A DNA stretch of 64,000 nt, taken from assembly GCF_001305575.3 (NCBI RefSeq), contig NZ_CP012373.2, positions 2,170,001-2,234,000 of the forward strand. The letters run 5' to 3'. A model generated the notes under the pieces. That model was not told the origin of the DNA. It saw nothing but the letters and a program-made list of their open reading frames with translations, and searched no databases. Position 1 is the first letter of the stretch. Each line of letters starts with the position of its first letter. A program made the position numbers and the translations under genes. This DNA comes from Beggiatoa leptomitoformis. GTDB lineage: Bacteria; Pseudomonadota; Gammaproteobacteria; Beggiatoales; Beggiatoaceae. Positions 9,679 to 20,178 of this stretch are shown one piece after another.

Positions 9679-10035
9679 ATGTTGGAAGATTATTTTCCTA
9701 TACTTTTATTTATCATAATTGGCATTTTAGTTGGTGTCGCGCCTATTGGTATCGGTTTCCTACTGGGTGCACATAGACCTGATCAAGAAAAGAATTCGCC
9801 ATACGAATGCGGTTTTGAAGCGTTTGAAGATGCACGGATGAAATTCGATGTACGCTACTACCTCGTTGCCATTCTATTTATTATTTTCGATTTAGAAATT
9901 GCTTTTCTCTTTCCGTGGGCGATTATCTTCAGTCAACTAGGCTGGTTTGGTTTTATTGCCATGATGATATTCCTAGGTATTTTGGTTGTTGGCTTTATCT
10001 ATGAGTGGAAGAAAGGGGCTTTGGAATGGGAATAA
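9679..10035 (+). CDS. nuoA: NADH-quinone oxidoreductase subunit A
   Basis: The first gene of the complex I operon. NuoA is a small subunit with three transmembrane helices in the membrane arm near the quinone site. The 118-residue product has hydrophobic segments at about 8-28, 63-85 and 88-110, and the family motif [22 protein letters not shown]-type loop between helices 1 and 2 (quoted only in part: SPYECGFE and [12 protein letters not shown]). Its end overlaps nuoB by 10 nt. No strong promoter was recognised in the 176-nt leader. Confidence 0.97.
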   Translation: MLEDYFPILLFIIIGILVGVAPIGIGFLLGAHRPDQEKNSPYECGFEAFEDARMKFDVRYYLVAILFIIFDLEIAFLFPWAIIFSQLGWFGFIAMMIFLGILVVGFIYEWKKGALEWE

Positions 10036-10511
10036 TTGAAGGTGTTTTAGAAGAAGGCATCGTCACTACAACCGCTGATAAACTCATCAATTGGGGACGG
10101 ACAGGTTCATTATGGCCAATGACATTTGGTCTTGCCTGTTGTGCGGTAGAAATGATGCAAGCAGGCGCGTCGCGCTATGACCTTGACCGTTTTGGTATCG
10201 TTTTTCGCCCCAGTCCACGTCAATCCGACGTAATGATTGTTGCTGGCACCCTTGTTAATAAAATGGCTCCAGCCTTACGCAAAGTGTATGACCAAATGCC
10301 TGAACCCCGCTGGGTTATATCTATGGGTTCCTGTGCGAATGGTGGTGGCTACTATCACTACTCTTATGCCGTTGTTCGTGGTTGTGACCGAATTGTCCCT
10401 GTTGATATCTATGTCCCCGGCTGTCCGCCAACGGCTGAAGCCCTGTTGTATGGCATACTTCAACTCCAAAATAAAATCCGTCGCACGAATACCATTGCAC
10501 GTGCCAGTTAA
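10026..10511 (+). CDS. nuoB: NADH-quinone oxidoreductase subunit B (cluster N2)
   Basis: NuoB carries the [4Fe-4S] cluster N2 that passes electrons to quinone. Ligand cysteines are seen in [19 protein letters not shown] and VPGCPPT, all intact. I start it at 10026 ([11 protein letters not shown]), as in other NuoB proteins, with a GAAAGGGG ribosome site at 10011-10018; the longer frame from 10005 adds seven residues. This gives 161 residues and a 10-nt overlap with nuoA, consistent with coupled translation. Confidence 0.97.
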   Translation: MGIIEGVLEEGIVTTTADKLINWGRTGSLWPMTFGLACCAVEMMQAGASRYDLDRFGIVFRPSPRQSDVMIVAGTLVNKMAPALRKVYDQMPEPRWVISMGSCANGGGYYHYSYAVVRGCDRIVPVDIYVPGCPPTAEALLYGILQLQNKIRRTNTIARAS

Positions 10512-10531
10512 ACCTAAAGGTAAGATTCTCT

Positions 10532-11203
10532 ATGTCTAACGCACAAGAAATACTACTGACACGTTTACAACATAAATTTGCCGATGTCCTCCAACAATCC
10601 TGTATTAGCTTGGACGAAATCACGATTGAAGTTGAGAGTAGTCACTTACTAAACACCTGTGAATCTCTGCGGGATGAATTTGGCTTTCTCTTACTCGTCG
10701 ACCTATGTGGTGTGGATTATCTTAACTATGGTGTTGCCGATTGGGAACCCTCCTCCCAAGTAACGGGATCAGGATTTAGTCGCGGTGTTAGCAAGTCCAT
10801 TTACAAAGAAAATAAAGAAAATGAAACGGCTGATCGTCGTTTCGCAGTGGTTTATCACCTGCTTTCTATTCAACACAATCAACGTCTTCGCCTGCGTGTT
10901 TTTGCTAATGGCGAGTCTCCCCGTATTCCCTCCGTCATTGATATTTGGAACGTTGCCAATTGGTATGAACGTGAAGCATTTGATATGTACGGTATTCTAT
11001 TTGAAGGTCACCCCGATTTACGGCGTATCTTAACCGACTACGGTTTTATCGGACATCCCTTCCGCAAAGACTTCCCCTTAAACGGCTATGTCGAAATGCG
11101 TTATGACCCAGAAAAGAAGCGGGTTATTTATCAACCCGTTACTGTTGAAAATCGTGTGCTTGTACCCAAGGTTATTCGTCACGATAATCGTTATGTAGAT
11201 TAA
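10532..11203 (+). CDS. nuoC: NADH-quinone oxidoreductase subunit C
   Basis: The 30-kDa peripheral subunit that packs against NuoB and NuoD. The 223-residue protein shows the family core '[10 protein letters not shown]', '[25 protein letters not shown]' (read here only as the [16 protein letters not shown] block near residue 145) and '[16 protein letters not shown]' at the end. An insertion of about 35 residues after 'GVADWEPSS' contains a charged stretch (KENKENE) that is not part of the shortest family members. A separate nuoC and nuoD, rather than the nuoCD fusion of enteric bacteria, is normal in most proteobacteria. Confidence 0.96.
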   Translation: MSNAQEILLTRLQHKFADVLQQSCISLDEITIEVESSHLLNTCESLRDEFGFLLLVDLCGVDYLNYGVADWEPSSQVTGSGFSRGVSKSIYKENKENETADRRFAVVYHLLSIQHNQRLRLRVFANGESPRIPSVIDIWNVANWYEREAFDMYGILFEGHPDLRRILTDYGFIGHPFRKDFPLNGYVEMRYDPEKKRVIYQPVTVENRVLVPKVIRHDNRYVD

Positions 11204-11287
11204 TCCACTGAATTGACACGTAAACTCGTGTTTTCTGTTTGCATTCGTCAAGGCAAAGCAACGAGCTATTGACTAAGGAAGTACAAA

Positions 11288-12541
11288 ATGCCTGAAATTC
11301 GTAACTACACCATGAATTTTGGACCCCAGCACCCCGCCGCACATGGGGTGTTGCGTTTAGTCTTGGAGTTAGATGGCGAAGTAATTGAGCGCGCTGACCC
11401 GCATATAGGCTTGTTGCATCGTGCCACTGAAAAACTGGCAGAAAACAAGCCATTTAATCAATCTATACCCTACATGGATAGATTAGATTACGTTTCCATG
11501 ATGTGTAATGAACACGCTTATGTCATGGCAATTGAGCGGATGGTGGGTATTGAACCGCCAATTCGGGCAAAATATATTCGTGTTATGTTTGATGAGATTA
11601 CACGTGTTCTCAATCACCTTATGTGGTTGGGTGCGCACGCGCTAGATATTGGTGCGATGACGGTTTTTCTGTACGCATTTCGTGAGCGTGAAGATTTAAT
11701 GGACTGCTACGAAGCGGTATCAGGCGCGCGTATGCACGCAGCCTATTATCGTCCGGGTGGTGTTTATCGTGATTTACCTGATTCAATGCCGTTTTACGAA
11801 GCCTCTAAATGGCGTAATCCTAAAGAAGTTAACCGTCTAAATGCAAATCGTAGTGGCTCTTTGTTAGACTTTGTTGAAGATTTCACCACCCGTTTTCCGA
11901 CATATATAGACGAATATGAAACCTTATTGACGGATAATCGTATTTGGAAACAACGCACGGTTGGCATTGGTGTTGTAACCCCAGAACGGGCGCAACAATT
12001 AGGTTTTACAGGTGTTTTGTTACGGGGTTCGGGCATTGAGTGGGATTTACGTAAAAAGCAACCGTATGAAGTCTATGACCGTCTTGATTTTGATATCCCT
12101 ATTGGTGTGAATGGCGATTGTTACGATCGTTATTTAGTGCGTATTGAAGAAATGCGCCAATCTAATAAAATTATTAAACAATGTGTTGAATGGCTACGTA
12201 AGAATCCCGGTCCTGTGATGGTTGATGATCACAAAGTCACTGCACCCAGTCGTGAAACCATGAAAGGTGATATGGAATCCTTAATCCATCACTTTAAACT
12301 GTTTACTGAGGGTTATTGTGTCCCCGCTGGTGAATTCTATTCTGCTATTGAGCATCCAAAAGGCGAGTTTGGTATTTACCTAATTTCCGATGGCTCAAAT
12401 AAACCTTACCGTTTAAAAATTCGCGCGCCTGGTTTTCCACATCTTGCGGCAATGGATGAATTGTCGAAGGGACACATGTTATCCGATGTGGTCGCCATTA
12501 TTGGTACAATAGATATTGTTTTTGGTGAAATTGACCGTTAA
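11288..12541 (+). CDS. nuoD: NADH-quinone oxidoreductase subunit D
   Basis: The 49-kDa subunit that with NuoB forms the quinone pocket. The 417-residue protein begins with [19 protein letters not shown], whose HPAAHG loop contains the quinone-binding His, and contains [15 protein letters not shown] and the C-terminal 'FGEIDR', all as in the family. An AAGGA ribosome site precedes the ATG. The 84-nt gap after nuoC has no clear feature. Confidence 0.98.
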   Translation: MPEIRNYTMNFGPQHPAAHGVLRLVLELDGEVIERADPHIGLLHRATEKLAENKPFNQSIPYMDRLDYVSMMCNEHAYVMAIERMVGIEPPIRAKYIRVMFDEITRVLNHLMWLGAHALDIGAMTVFLYAFREREDLMDCYEAVSGARMHAAYYRPGGVYRDLPDSMPFYEASKWRNPKEVNRLNANRSGSLLDFVEDFTTRFPTYIDEYETLLTDNRIWKQRTVGIGVVTPERAQQLGFTGVLLRGSGIEWDLRKKQPYEVYDRLDFDIPIGVNGDCYDRYLVRIEEMRQSNKIIKQCVEWLRKNPGPVMVDDHKVTAPSRETMKGDMESLIHHFKLFTEGYCVPAGEFYSAIEHPKGEFGIYLISDGSNKPYRLKIRAPGFPHLAAMDELSKGHMLSDVVAIIGTIDIVFGEIDR

Positions 12542-12577
12542 AACATCGCATCTCTATAAAGACTTGGAAACAATCCG

Positions 12578-13123
12578 ATGGCAGAACAAACAGTTTCTAC
12601 TTACCCTTTGCAGTACATCAGTAAACCGCATAAAGGGATGGCAGACAAACACTTATCAGCCGACCTTAAAGCACAAATTGATCGCTGGATTGCAAAATAT
12701 CCTAGCGACTGGAAACGCTCCGCAGTAATGCCCTCTCTTACCATTGTACAAGAAGCCAATGGTGGGTGGTTGACAACAGAATTGATGGATGCAGTTGCTG
12801 ATTACTTAGAAATGGAACCTATTGCTGTTTACGAAGTAGCAACATTCTATTCCATGTATGAACACAAACCCGTTGGACGCTATAAAATTTGTGTTTGCAC
12901 CAATGTCTCCTGTATGTTGTGCGGTTCAGATGAAATTGTTGAACACTTACAACAAAAATTAGGGGTTGGATTTGGTGAGGTCACAACTGACGGTAAGTTT
13001 AGTTTAAAAGAAGTGGAGTGCCTCGCTGCTTGTGGTGGTGCGCCAATGATGCAAATTGGCAATAAATATTATGAAAATTTGACACCTACCCAAGTAGATG
13101 AAATTCTAGCGAGTCTGGAGTAA
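12578..13123 (+). CDS. nuoE: NADH-quinone oxidoreductase subunit E ([2Fe-2S] N1a)
   Basis: The 24-kDa thioredoxin-fold subunit of the NADH-dehydrogenase module. The 181-residue protein has the two halves of the [2Fe-2S] site: [13 protein letters not shown] near residue 106 and [11 protein letters not shown] near residue 148. It lies 36 nt after nuoD and 5 nt before nuoF, with which it forms the NADH-oxidising head. Confidence 0.97.
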   Translation: MAEQTVSTYPLQYISKPHKGMADKHLSADLKAQIDRWIAKYPSDWKRSAVMPSLTIVQEANGGWLTTELMDAVADYLEMEPIAVYEVATFYSMYEHKPVGRYKICVCTNVSCMLCGSDEIVEHLQQKLGVGFGEVTTDGKFSLKEVECLAACGGAPMMQIGNKYYENLTPTQVDEILASLE

Positions 13124-13128
13124 CAATT

Positions 13129-14421
13129 ATGGCGAACGAAGTCTGTTTTCAGCACATCCATTTAGACAAATCATGGACATTACCTGTTTACGAACAGAGT
13201 GTAAGCGGTTACGCTGTTTGGCGTAAGATTCTACAAGAAAAAACACCACCACAACAAATCATTGACCAAGTGAAAGCCTCTGGTTTACGCGGACGCGGTG
13301 GGGCAGGATTCTCTACAGGATTAAAGTGGAGTTTCATGCCTAAAAGCCCTGATATTCAAAAATACCTTGTCTGTAATTCTGATGAAGGTGAACCGGGAAC
13401 TTTTAAAGACCGCGATATTCTTCGCTACAACCCTCATGCAGTTATTGAAGGGATGGCAATTGCAGCCTATACCATCGGCGCAACCGTTGCCTACAACTAT
13501 ATGCGTGGTGAATTTCGCGAGTCTATTGAACGCTTTGAAGCCGCATTGCAAGAAGCCTATGATGCTGGGTTATTAGGCAAAAACATATTAGGTTCAGGTG
13601 TTAATATTGACCTTTATACACATCATGGTGCGGGTGCGTATATTTGTGGTGAAGAAACTGCCTTACTAGAATCCATTGAAGGTAAAAAAGGGCAACCTCG
13701 TTATAAGCCCCCTTTCCCTGCTAGTTATGGTTTGTTTGGCAAACCAACAACCATTAATAATACTGAAACCTTTGCGTCCATCCCCACCATTTTAAACAAA
13801 GGGGCGGAATGGTTTTTAGGCTTAGGTAAACCAAATAATGGTGGTTCAAAGATTTTTGCTGTTTCTGGACACGTTAATAAACCGGGCAATTATGAAATCC
13901 CAATGGGTACGCCCTTTGCCGAATTATTAGAAATGGCGGGGGGAATTCGCACGGGACATCAACTTAAGGCAGTTATCCCAGGCGGGTCATCTGTGCCTGT
14001 ATTAAAAGGCGACGTGATGATGAAACTCACGATGGATTACGACTCCATTGCTAAGGCAGGTTCCATGCTAGGTTCAGGAGCGGTCATCGTGATGGATGAA
14101 ACAACCGATATGGTTCGTGTCCTAGATCGTATTTCTTATTTCTATTATGAAGAATCTTGCGGTCAATGTACCCCTTGTCGGGAAGGGACGGGCTGGTTGC
14201 ATCGTGTTGTCCATCGTATTCGCATGGGGCAAGGTAAAAACGAAGATTTAGAACTACTGAGCAACATCGCTAATAAGATTATGGGCAAGACAATTTGTGC
14301 GTTAGGTGATGCGGCATCCATGCCTGTTTTAAGTTTTGTCCGCGAATTTCCTGAAGAATTTAAGCATTACATTGAGCATGGTCATTCTTTATTGGATACA
14401 AAGCGTGCTGAGGCAGCTTAA
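13129..14421 (+). CDS. nuoF: NADH-quinone oxidoreductase subunit F (NADH/FMN binding)
   Basis: NuoF oxidises NADH through FMN and passes electrons to cluster N3. The 430-residue protein shows the FMN/NADH glycine loop [14 protein letters not shown] near residue 47, the second motif [16 protein letters not shown] near 165, and the [4Fe-4S] ligands [15 protein letters not shown] near 344 with the fourth Cys in TICALGDAA. All expected residues are present and the length is normal. Confidence 0.98.
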   Translation: MANEVCFQHIHLDKSWTLPVYEQSVSGYAVWRKILQEKTPPQQIIDQVKASGLRGRGGAGFSTGLKWSFMPKSPDIQKYLVCNSDEGEPGTFKDRDILRYNPHAVIEGMAIAAYTIGATVAYNYMRGEFRESIERFEAALQEAYDAGLLGKNILGSGVNIDLYTHHGAGAYICGEETALLESIEGKKGQPRYKPPFPASYGLFGKPTTINNTETFASIPTILNKGAEWFLGLGKPNNGGSKIFAVSGHVNKPGNYEIPMGTPFAELLEMAGGIRTGHQLKAVIPGGSSVPVLKGDVMMKLTMDYDSIAKAGSMLGSGAVIVMDETTDMVRVLDRISYFYYEESCGQCTPCREGTGWLHRVVHRIRMGQGKNEDLELLSNIANKIMGKTICALGDAASMPVLSFVREFPEEFKHYIEHGHSLLDTKRAEAA

Positions 14422-14488
14422 CCCATTATTTATGAAGAATGATAATGTTGTTAGCATATGTATTACCCTACTATTTGGTGATTGAAGA

Positions 14489-16867
14489 ATGGCAACCATT
14501 GAAATAGACGGCAAGACTTACGAAGCAGAACCCGGCACGATGTTGATTAAGGTCACAGATGCAAATGGGATTGATATTCCACGTTTTTGCTATCACAAAA
14601 AGCTGTCGGTAGCTGCTAACTGCCGTATGTGCCTCGTTGAAGTGGAAAAAGCCCCGAAGCCCATGCCTGCCTGTGCGACACCTATTATGGACGGTATGAA
14701 AGTCTATACCCGTTCAACAAGAGCGTTGTTAGCACAAAAAGCGGTGATGGAGTTTCTACTCATTAACCACCCGCTTGATTGTCCCATTTGTGACCAAGGC
14801 GGAGAATGCGAATTACAAGATATTGCTGTCGGCTACGGTGGGGATGTATCTCATTATCAAGAAGGCAAACGAGTTGTTGCGGATAAAAATTTAGGCCCGC
14901 TGGTTGCGACAGAAATGACGCGTTGTATTCATTGCACGCGCTGTGTGCGCTTTAGTGATGAAATAGCAGGCATGATGGAGCTGGGTGCAACAGGGCGTGG
15001 TGAACACACCAAGATTGGTACTTACATTGCAAAAACCGTCGATTCCGAATTGTCTGGTAACATTGTTGATCTCTGTCCCGTTGGTGCATTAACCAATAAA
15101 GTGTTTCGTTTTTCTGCTCGCGCTTGGGAAATGCAACAGTACAACGGTATTGCACCCCATGATGGAATTGGCTCACATGTACATTTGCATGTGCGTCGTG
15201 ATGAAGTCATGCGTGTTGTGCCTAAAGAAAATGAAGCCATTAATGAGATGTGGTTATCCGACCGTGACCGTTATGGTTATACTGGGTTGAAAGCGGATGA
15301 CCGTTTAACCACGCCCATGATTAAAAAAGATGGGCAATGGCATGAAACGGATTGGGAAACTGCTTTAAGTGTTGCCGTTGATGGATTGAAAAAAGTTATT
15401 AAAACTCATCAGAGCAAAGCGATTGGTGCATTAGCCAGTCCCACTGCAACGCTAGAAGAGCTTTATTTGTTACAAAAACTCTTGCGTGGTATTGGTAGTC
15501 ATAATATTGATCACCGTTTACGCCAATCTGATTTTAGTCAGCAAGATACTGCACCACTATATCCTGCATTAGGTCAAACCATTAGCGAACTGGAAACTGC
15601 CCAAGCTGTTTTAGTCATTGGTTCACACATTCGTAAAGAACAACCTTTATTGAATCACCGTCTGCGTAAAGCCAGTTTGCGTGGTGGTAAGATAATGTTT
15701 GTTAATCCAATACGTTATAATTTTAACTATCCTGTTGCGGCTGAGTTAATTACACCACCAGCACAATTAGTAGCAACACTTGCAGGAATTGCAAAAGCCT
15801 TATTGTTAAAACAACCTGTTACGATTCCTGATGGTGTTGATAGTTTGTTAACCTCTGTCACTCCTGATACGAGTCAACAACAGATTGCTGACATACTTTT
15901 GGCGGGTGAACAAAGCACGATTTTACTGGGTAGTTTAGCAACAGCGCATCCTCTATATGCCACTGTCTGTGCATTAGCCAACGCAATTGCTCAAATGAGT
16001 AGCAGTAAGTTAGGCTATTTAGCTGAATCTGCTAATACGGTGGGGGCTTGGTTAGCAGGTGCATTGCCACATCGTAGTGTTGCTGGTGAAGTTTTAAAAA
16101 CATCAGGATTAGACGCACAAGCCATGCTGACCAGTGGCGTAAAGGGTTATGTGTTGTTAGGTGTAGAACCCGAATTAGATAGTATTTGGGGAACGACTGC
16201 ACTACAAACACTAAAACAGGCTGATTTTGTTGTGTCAGTAACAGCATACTGTACGCCCGCGATAGAAAGTTATGCGCATGTTGTGTTGCCAATGAGTCTT
16301 TATGCGGAAACATCAGGAACTTTCGTAAACACAGAAGGTAAATGGCAGAGTTTCACTGGTGCTATAAAACCTTGTGGTGATATTCGCCCTGCATGGAAAA
16401 TATTGCGTGTTTTAGGCAACCTATTCAATTTAGCTGGATTTGATTACGTGTCATCCGATGAAGTACGTGATGAAGTTAGCCAATTGATTGGGGATAAAAG
16501 TGTAGTTACAATCGTCAATAACATGTTGCCTGCTCAACTACCGACAACAACTGTCATTAACGGATTGCAACGAATTACTGAGTTACCTATTTATGCAGTA
16601 GATGCACTAGTAAGACGCGCTAAAGCCCTACAAGAAACAATTGATGGCAAGACGACCAATGGTATTCATCTTAATGCGGTCACTGCAAATAAACAGGGAC
16701 TGAGCAAAGCATCACAGGTAAAAGTTAAACAAGATGAAGTGACTATCCAATTAACATTGGTAATTGATGAGCGTGTTCCTGACGATTGCGCCCTGATTTA
16801 TGCAGGGCAAGCAACTACTGCTGTGTTAGGTACGTGGCATGGTGGTTTAAAACTCAGTGTTGCATAG
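14489..16867 (+). CDS. nuoG: NADH-quinone oxidoreductase subunit G
   Basis: The 75-kDa iron-sulfur subunit. The N-terminal 220 residues hold the [2Fe-2S] site (CYHKKLSVAANCRMCLVEV region, residues about 33-51), the His-Cys ligated cluster (HPLDCPICDQGGECEL) and the [4Fe-4S] site (CIHCTRCVRFSDE plus VDLCPVGALT). The rest is a molybdopterin-oxidoreductase-like fold that no longer binds Mo. The 792-residue length fits proteobacterial NuoG. No extra N7 cluster motif was noticed in the C-terminal domain. Confidence 0.97.
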   Translation: MATIEIDGKTYEAEPGTMLIKVTDANGIDIPRFCYHKKLSVAANCRMCLVEVEKAPKPMPACATPIMDGMKVYTRSTRALLAQKAVMEFLLINHPLDCPICDQGGECELQDIAVGYGGDVSHYQEGKRVVADKNLGPLVATEMTRCIHCTRCVRFSDEIAGMMELGATGRGEHTKIGTYIAKTVDSELSGNIVDLCPVGALTNKVFRFSARAWEMQQYNGIAPHDGIGSHVHLHVRRDEVMRVVPKENEAINEMWLSDRDRYGYTGLKADDRLTTPMIKKDGQWHETDWETALSVAVDGLKKVIKTHQSKAIGALASPTATLEELYLLQKLLRGIGSHNIDHRLRQSDFSQQDTAPLYPALGQTISELETAQAVLVIGSHIRKEQPLLNHRLRKASLRGGKIMFVNPIRYNFNYPVAAELITPPAQLVATLAGIAKALLLKQPVTIPDGVDSLLTSVTPDTSQQQIADILLAGEQSTILLGSLATAHPLYATVCALANAIAQMSSSKLGYLAESANTVGAWLAGALPHRSVAGEVLKTSGLDAQAMLTSGVKGYVLLGVEPELDSIWGTTALQTLKQADFVVSVTAYCTPAIESYAHVVLPMSLYAETSGTFVNTEGKWQSFTGAIKPCGDIRPAWKILRVLGNLFNLAGFDYVSSDEVRDEVSQLIGDKSVVTIVNNMLPAQLPTTTVINGLQRITELPIYAVDALVRRAKALQETIDGKTTNGIHLNAVTANKQGLSKASQVKVKQDEVTIQLTLVIDERVPDDCALIYAGQATTAVLGTWHGGLKLSVA

Positions 16868-16960
16868 GTAATGAAGTGATGATAGGGATAAATGCGAGGG
16901 TAAAGTAGTTATCCCTATACTTCAAATATCAAACGAATAACCCTATAGTTTTCAGTAAAT

Positions 16961-17995
16961 ATGGACTTCCCCATGCTTGAAACACTCTATTACATAATTA
17001 AGATTGTTGCTATTGTTTTGCCTCTGATGGCGTGCGTGGCTTATTTAACACTCGCTGAACGTAAAATCATTGGTTATATTCAAATTCGTTTGGGACCTAA
17101 CCGTGTTAATCTTTTAGGTTTAAAAGGATTCGGACAGCCTTTAGCAGATGCGATTAAGTTGATGTTTAAGGAAATCATTATTCCATCAAATGCTAATCGT
17201 TTTCTCTTTTTATCTGCGCCTGTTCTCTCAATCGCACCTGCGCTTGCCGCATGGGCTGTAATCCCTTTTTCTGAAGGATTAGTATTAACCAATATCAATG
17301 CGGGATTGCTCTACATTTTGGCAATGACTTCATTGGGTGTTTATGGTGTCATAATCGCTGGTTGGGCCTCTAACTCCAAATATGCCTTCTTGGGTGCAAT
17401 GCGTTCCGCAGCACAAATAGTTGCTTACGAAATTGCGATGGGTTTTGCTTTAGTGGGTGTTCTGATGGCGGCCAGTAGCTTGAATTTAAGTCAAATTGTT
17501 TTGAAACAATCTGGTGGTCTATTGCATTGGTACTGGTTACCGCTATTACCTTTATTCGTCATTTATTTTATTTCGGCCGTAGCAGAAACAAACCGCGCTC
17601 CCTTTGACGTAGCTGAAGGGGAATCCGAAATTGTGGCAGGATTTCACGTAGAGTATTCAGGCATGTTGTTCGCCGTGTTCTTTTTAGCTGAATATGCCAA
17701 TATGATTCTTGTTTCTGCACTGGCAGCACTGATGTTTTTAGGCGGCTGGTTATCTCCTTTCCAAGGAATTTCCGCTTTTGAAGGTAGTCTGCTTGCACAA
17801 CATGGATTCATCTGGTTTGCACTTAAAGTTTCTCTGTTCTTATTCTTATTTTTGTGGTTTCGTGCAACATTCCCACGTTATCGTTATGACCAAATCATGC
17901 GTTTAGGTTGGAAAGTCTTTATTCCTATCACTATCGTTTGGATTGTTGTTGTTGGATTTGCTGTGTTAGCGAAATTACCACCTTGGTTTGCATAA
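16961..17995 (+). CDS. nuoH: NADH-quinone oxidoreductase subunit H
   Basis: The membrane subunit at the junction of the two arms, lining the quinone channel. The 344-residue protein has about eight hydrophobic helices and family motifs [19 protein letters not shown] near residue 28, [18 protein letters not shown] near 145 and [15 protein letters not shown] near 208. Two in-frame ATGs (16961 and 16973) are possible and neither has a strong ribosome site; the longer form is listed. It follows nuoG after 93 nt. Confidence 0.97.
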   Translation: MDFPMLETLYYIIKIVAIVLPLMACVAYLTLAERKIIGYIQIRLGPNRVNLLGLKGFGQPLADAIKLMFKEIIIPSNANRFLFLSAPVLSIAPALAAWAVIPFSEGLVLTNINAGLLYILAMTSLGVYGVIIAGWASNSKYAFLGAMRSAAQIVAYEIAMGFALVGVLMAASSLNLSQIVLKQSGGLLHWYWLPLLPLFVIYFISAVAETNRAPFDVAEGESEIVAGFHVEYSGMLFAVFFLAEYANMILVSALAALMFLGGWLSPFQGISAFEGSLLAQHGFIWFALKVSLFLFLFLWFRATFPRYRYDQIMRLGWKVFIPITIVWIVVVGFAVLAKLPPWFA

Positions 17996-18006
17996 GGTTT
18001 ATCATC

Positions 18007-18495
18007 ATGAACAGAGCATTAAATTATTTAAGAAGTCTTTTTCTGTGGGAACTGGTTAAAGGAATGCGCCTAACAGGGCGATATTTGTTTGATAGAAAAA
18101 TTACCATACAGTATCCCGAAGAAAAAACCCCCTTGTCCCATCGTTTTCGTGGATTGCATGCACTACGGCGTTATCCTAATGGTGAAGAACGTTGTATCGC
18201 CTGTAAACTATGTGAAGCTGTCTGTCCTGCGGTTGCCATTACAATTGACTCCTCAGTACGTGAAGACGGTACGCGACGTACAACACGCTATGACATTGAT
18301 TTAACAAAATGTATTTTCTGTGGTTTTTGTGAAGAATCCTGTCCTGTTGATTCCATTGTTGAAACCCGTATTTTTGAATATCACGGTGAGCAGCGCGGCG
18401 ATTTATTAATGACTAAAGAAAAGTTACTGGCTGTTGGCGATAGAATGGAGAAGCAGTTAGCCGCTGATCGCGCTAAGGATTCACGTTATCGTTGA
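18007..18495 (+). CDS. nuoI: NADH-quinone oxidoreductase subunit I (2x[4Fe-4S])
   Basis: NuoI carries clusters N6a and N6b. The 162-residue protein begins [16 protein letters not shown], an amphipathic membrane-contacting helix, and has two ferredoxin motifs, [12 protein letters not shown] near residue 60 and [12 protein letters not shown] near 99. I choose the start at 18007, right after nuoH ends at 17995. The longer open frame from 17908 would overlap nuoH by 88 nt and adds 33 residues with a cysteine-rich sequence unlike the family, so it is rejected. Confidence 0.96.
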   Translation: MNRALNYLRSLFLWELVKGMRLTGRYLFDRKITIQYPEEKTPLSHRFRGLHALRRYPNGEERCIACKLCEAVCPAVAITIDSSVREDGTRRTTRYDIDLTKCIFCGFCEESCPVDSIVETRIFEYHGEQRGDLLMTKEKLLAVGDRMEKQLAADRAKDSRYR

Positions 18496-18533
18496 TGCTT
18501 TGCTTCTCCTTAGCTAAACAAGGAGAAATACCT

Positions 18534-19226
18534 ATGCGGTTCATGAAAGTTCTACTCTTCCCTTTGTTATTGGGGATAGCTCCGGTAGCTTATTCAGAAC
18601 CTACCCTGCCGGCGGTTGGATATCCAGAAAAAGAATATTATGAAAATGGTGTTGTTCATTTTGAATATTCTTATCTGAATGAGAAGTTTCACGGACAAGT
18701 CCGTGAGTTTTACGAGACAGGGGAAAAAAAAGGAGAGTTCAACTTTAAAGAAGGTAACTTGGTATCTTCTAAAGAATTTCTCAAAGATGGTAAGCTGGAG
18801 CGTGAAATAAAAATCGTTGGTGGTAATCGGCAAGAAACGCAAATTCAATATTACCAAACGGGCGAGAAATTACGCGAAAGAACATTGCTCAATAATAAGT
18901 TGAATGGTCAAGAAACCGAGTATTACCAAAATGGGCAGTTAAAAGCCACCCGTTCTTATCGTAATGACAAACGGGATGGCTATGCAAAAGGCTATCATAA
19001 CAATGGCAAATTACAAGGTGATTGGGAATTTGTGGATGGTGAGCCTGTCTCAGCCCTGATTTATTATCGAAGTGGTGAGTTATGGATGAAACATCATTTC
19101 GAAAACGGCAAGCTTAATGGTATTACAGAAGAATACGACAAAGACGGTAAGTTAGTTGCCGAACGTTACTATGAGGATGATCGCCTTGTAAAACGCCAGC
19201 GCGTAACGGGTTTCAGACTTTGGTAA
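18534..19226 (+). CDS. Exported MORN/YwqK-type repeat protein embedded in the nuo operon
   Basis: A 231-residue protein with a clear signal peptide (MRFMKVLLFPLLLGIAPVAYS) followed by about seven copies of a 20-24 residue repeat of the form 'YY.nGql..e..y.ngkl.G...Y', which is the MORN_2/YwqK pattern. The function is unknown; in some databases such proteins are labelled 'YwqK antitoxin', but no toxin is near. The start at 18534 has an AGGAGA ribosome site at 18521-18526; the frame from 18492 is too long and lacks one. It lies between nuoI and nuoJ in the same direction with small gaps (38 and 40 nt), so it is probably cotranscribed with complex I. It is predicted to act in the periplasm or at the outer membrane. 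Confidence 0.85.
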   Translation: MRFMKVLLFPLLLGIAPVAYSEPTLPAVGYPEKEYYENGVVHFEYSYLNEKFHGQVREFYETGEKKGEFNFKEGNLVSSKEFLKDGKLEREIKIVGGNRQETQIQYYQTGEKLRERTLLNNKLNGQETEYYQNGQLKATRSYRNDKRDGYAKGYHNNGKLQGDWEFVDGEPVSALIYYRSGELWMKHHFENGKLNGITEEYDKDGKLVAERYYEDDRLVKRQRVTGFRLW

Positions 19227-19266
19227 TGAGTCATTTGGTTCAAACAAAAACAGCATAGAGTACTAT

Positions 19267-19866
19267 ATGATATCCGAAAAACTTCTTTTCTATCTTTTCG
19301 CCCTAATCTTGGTTTTTGCCGCTAGCCGTGTAATTAGTGTCCGAAATCCTGTTCATGCCGCTATGTTTTTGGTATTAGCGTTCTTCTCGTCAGCTGCTAT
19401 TTGGTTATTACTCAATGCAGAGTTTTTGGCTATCGCATTGGTATTAGTGTATGTTGGCGCAGTGATGGTGTTGTTCTTGTTTGTGGTGATGATGTTGGAC
19501 ATTAATATCACCGTATTACGAGAAGGATTCACACGCTACTTGCCTATTGGTATCTTTGTCAGTGCTCTCATTCTTGTTCAAATGACATTGGTTTTATGGA
19601 ATGCTAAAGGTCATTCTGTTGAACCTATTGGCATGATGATTGACGGCAAATCTAATACTGAAGCAATAGCACACGTGCTTTATACTACCTATGTTTACCC
19701 ATTTGAAATTGCCTCAGTAATTTTGTTAGTTGCCATTATTGCAGCAATTACCTTGACTATGCGTTCTTCTCGTCGCACGAAGTATCTGACCCCTGAAAAG
19801 CAGATTAATGTTCGTCGCGAGGATCGTATTCGCCTTGTTAAGATGCCAGCCGAAAAGAAGGACTAA
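19267..19866 (+). CDS. nuoJ: NADH-quinone oxidoreductase subunit J
   Basis: A 199-residue integral membrane subunit of the proton-pumping arm with five hydrophobic helices in the first 165 residues. The family motif '[27 protein letters not shown]' is recognised from the block [18 protein letters not shown] near residue 60. A charged 30-residue tail ends the protein. It follows the MORN protein by 40 nt and precedes nuoK by 5 nt. Confidence 0.96.
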   Translation: MISEKLLFYLFALILVFAASRVISVRNPVHAAMFLVLAFFSSAAIWLLLNAEFLAIALVLVYVGAVMVLFLFVVMMLDINITVLREGFTRYLPIGIFVSALILVQMTLVLWNAKGHSVEPIGMMIDGKSNTEAIAHVLYTTYVYPFEIASVILLVAIIAAITLTMRSSRRTKYLTPEKQINVRREDRIRLVKMPAEKKD

Positions 19867-19871
19867 TCCCC

Positions 19872-20177
19872 ATGCTTGTTCTTTCTGACTTCCTAATTTT
19901 AGGAGCGGTTTTGTTTTGTCTGAGTGTAGCGGGTATTTTTCTTAATCGGAAGAATATCATTATTCTGTTAATGTGCATTGAATTGATGTTACTCTCTGTC
20001 AATATGAATTTCATCGCTTTTTCCTATTTTAATGCAGATATTGCAGGACAAATTTTTGTGTTCTTCATTCTCACAGTGGCTGCCGCTGAATCTGCTATTG
20101 GATTAGCCATTCTAGTCGTCTTATTCCGTAATAAGAATACGATTAATGTTGAAGACTTAGACAGCATGAAGGGTTGA
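19872..20177 (+). CDS. nuoK: NADH-quinone oxidoreductase subunit K
   Basis: A 101-residue subunit with three transmembrane helices related to MrpC. Conserved acidic residues are present: Glu in '[13 protein letters not shown]' near residue 36 and Glu in '[11 protein letters not shown]' near 72, both thought to be part of the proton path. Five nt separate it from nuoJ and one nt from nuoL. Confidence 0.97.
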   Translation: MLVLSDFLILGAVLFCLSVAGIFLNRKNIIILLMCIELMLLSVNMNFIAFSYFNADIAGQIFVFFILTVAAAESAIGLAILVVLFRNKNTINVEDLDSMKG

Positions 20178-20178
20178 T

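Noticed and set aside
17908-18006. N-terminal extension of nuoI with cysteine-rich residues
   Set aside because: It overlaps nuoH by 88 nt and has no ribosome site; NuoI proteins start at the MNRALNYL-type helix.
18534-19226. Reading the YwqK-type protein as a toxin-antitoxin antitoxin
   Set aside because: No toxin gene is adjacent, and the signal peptide argues against an intracellular antitoxin.
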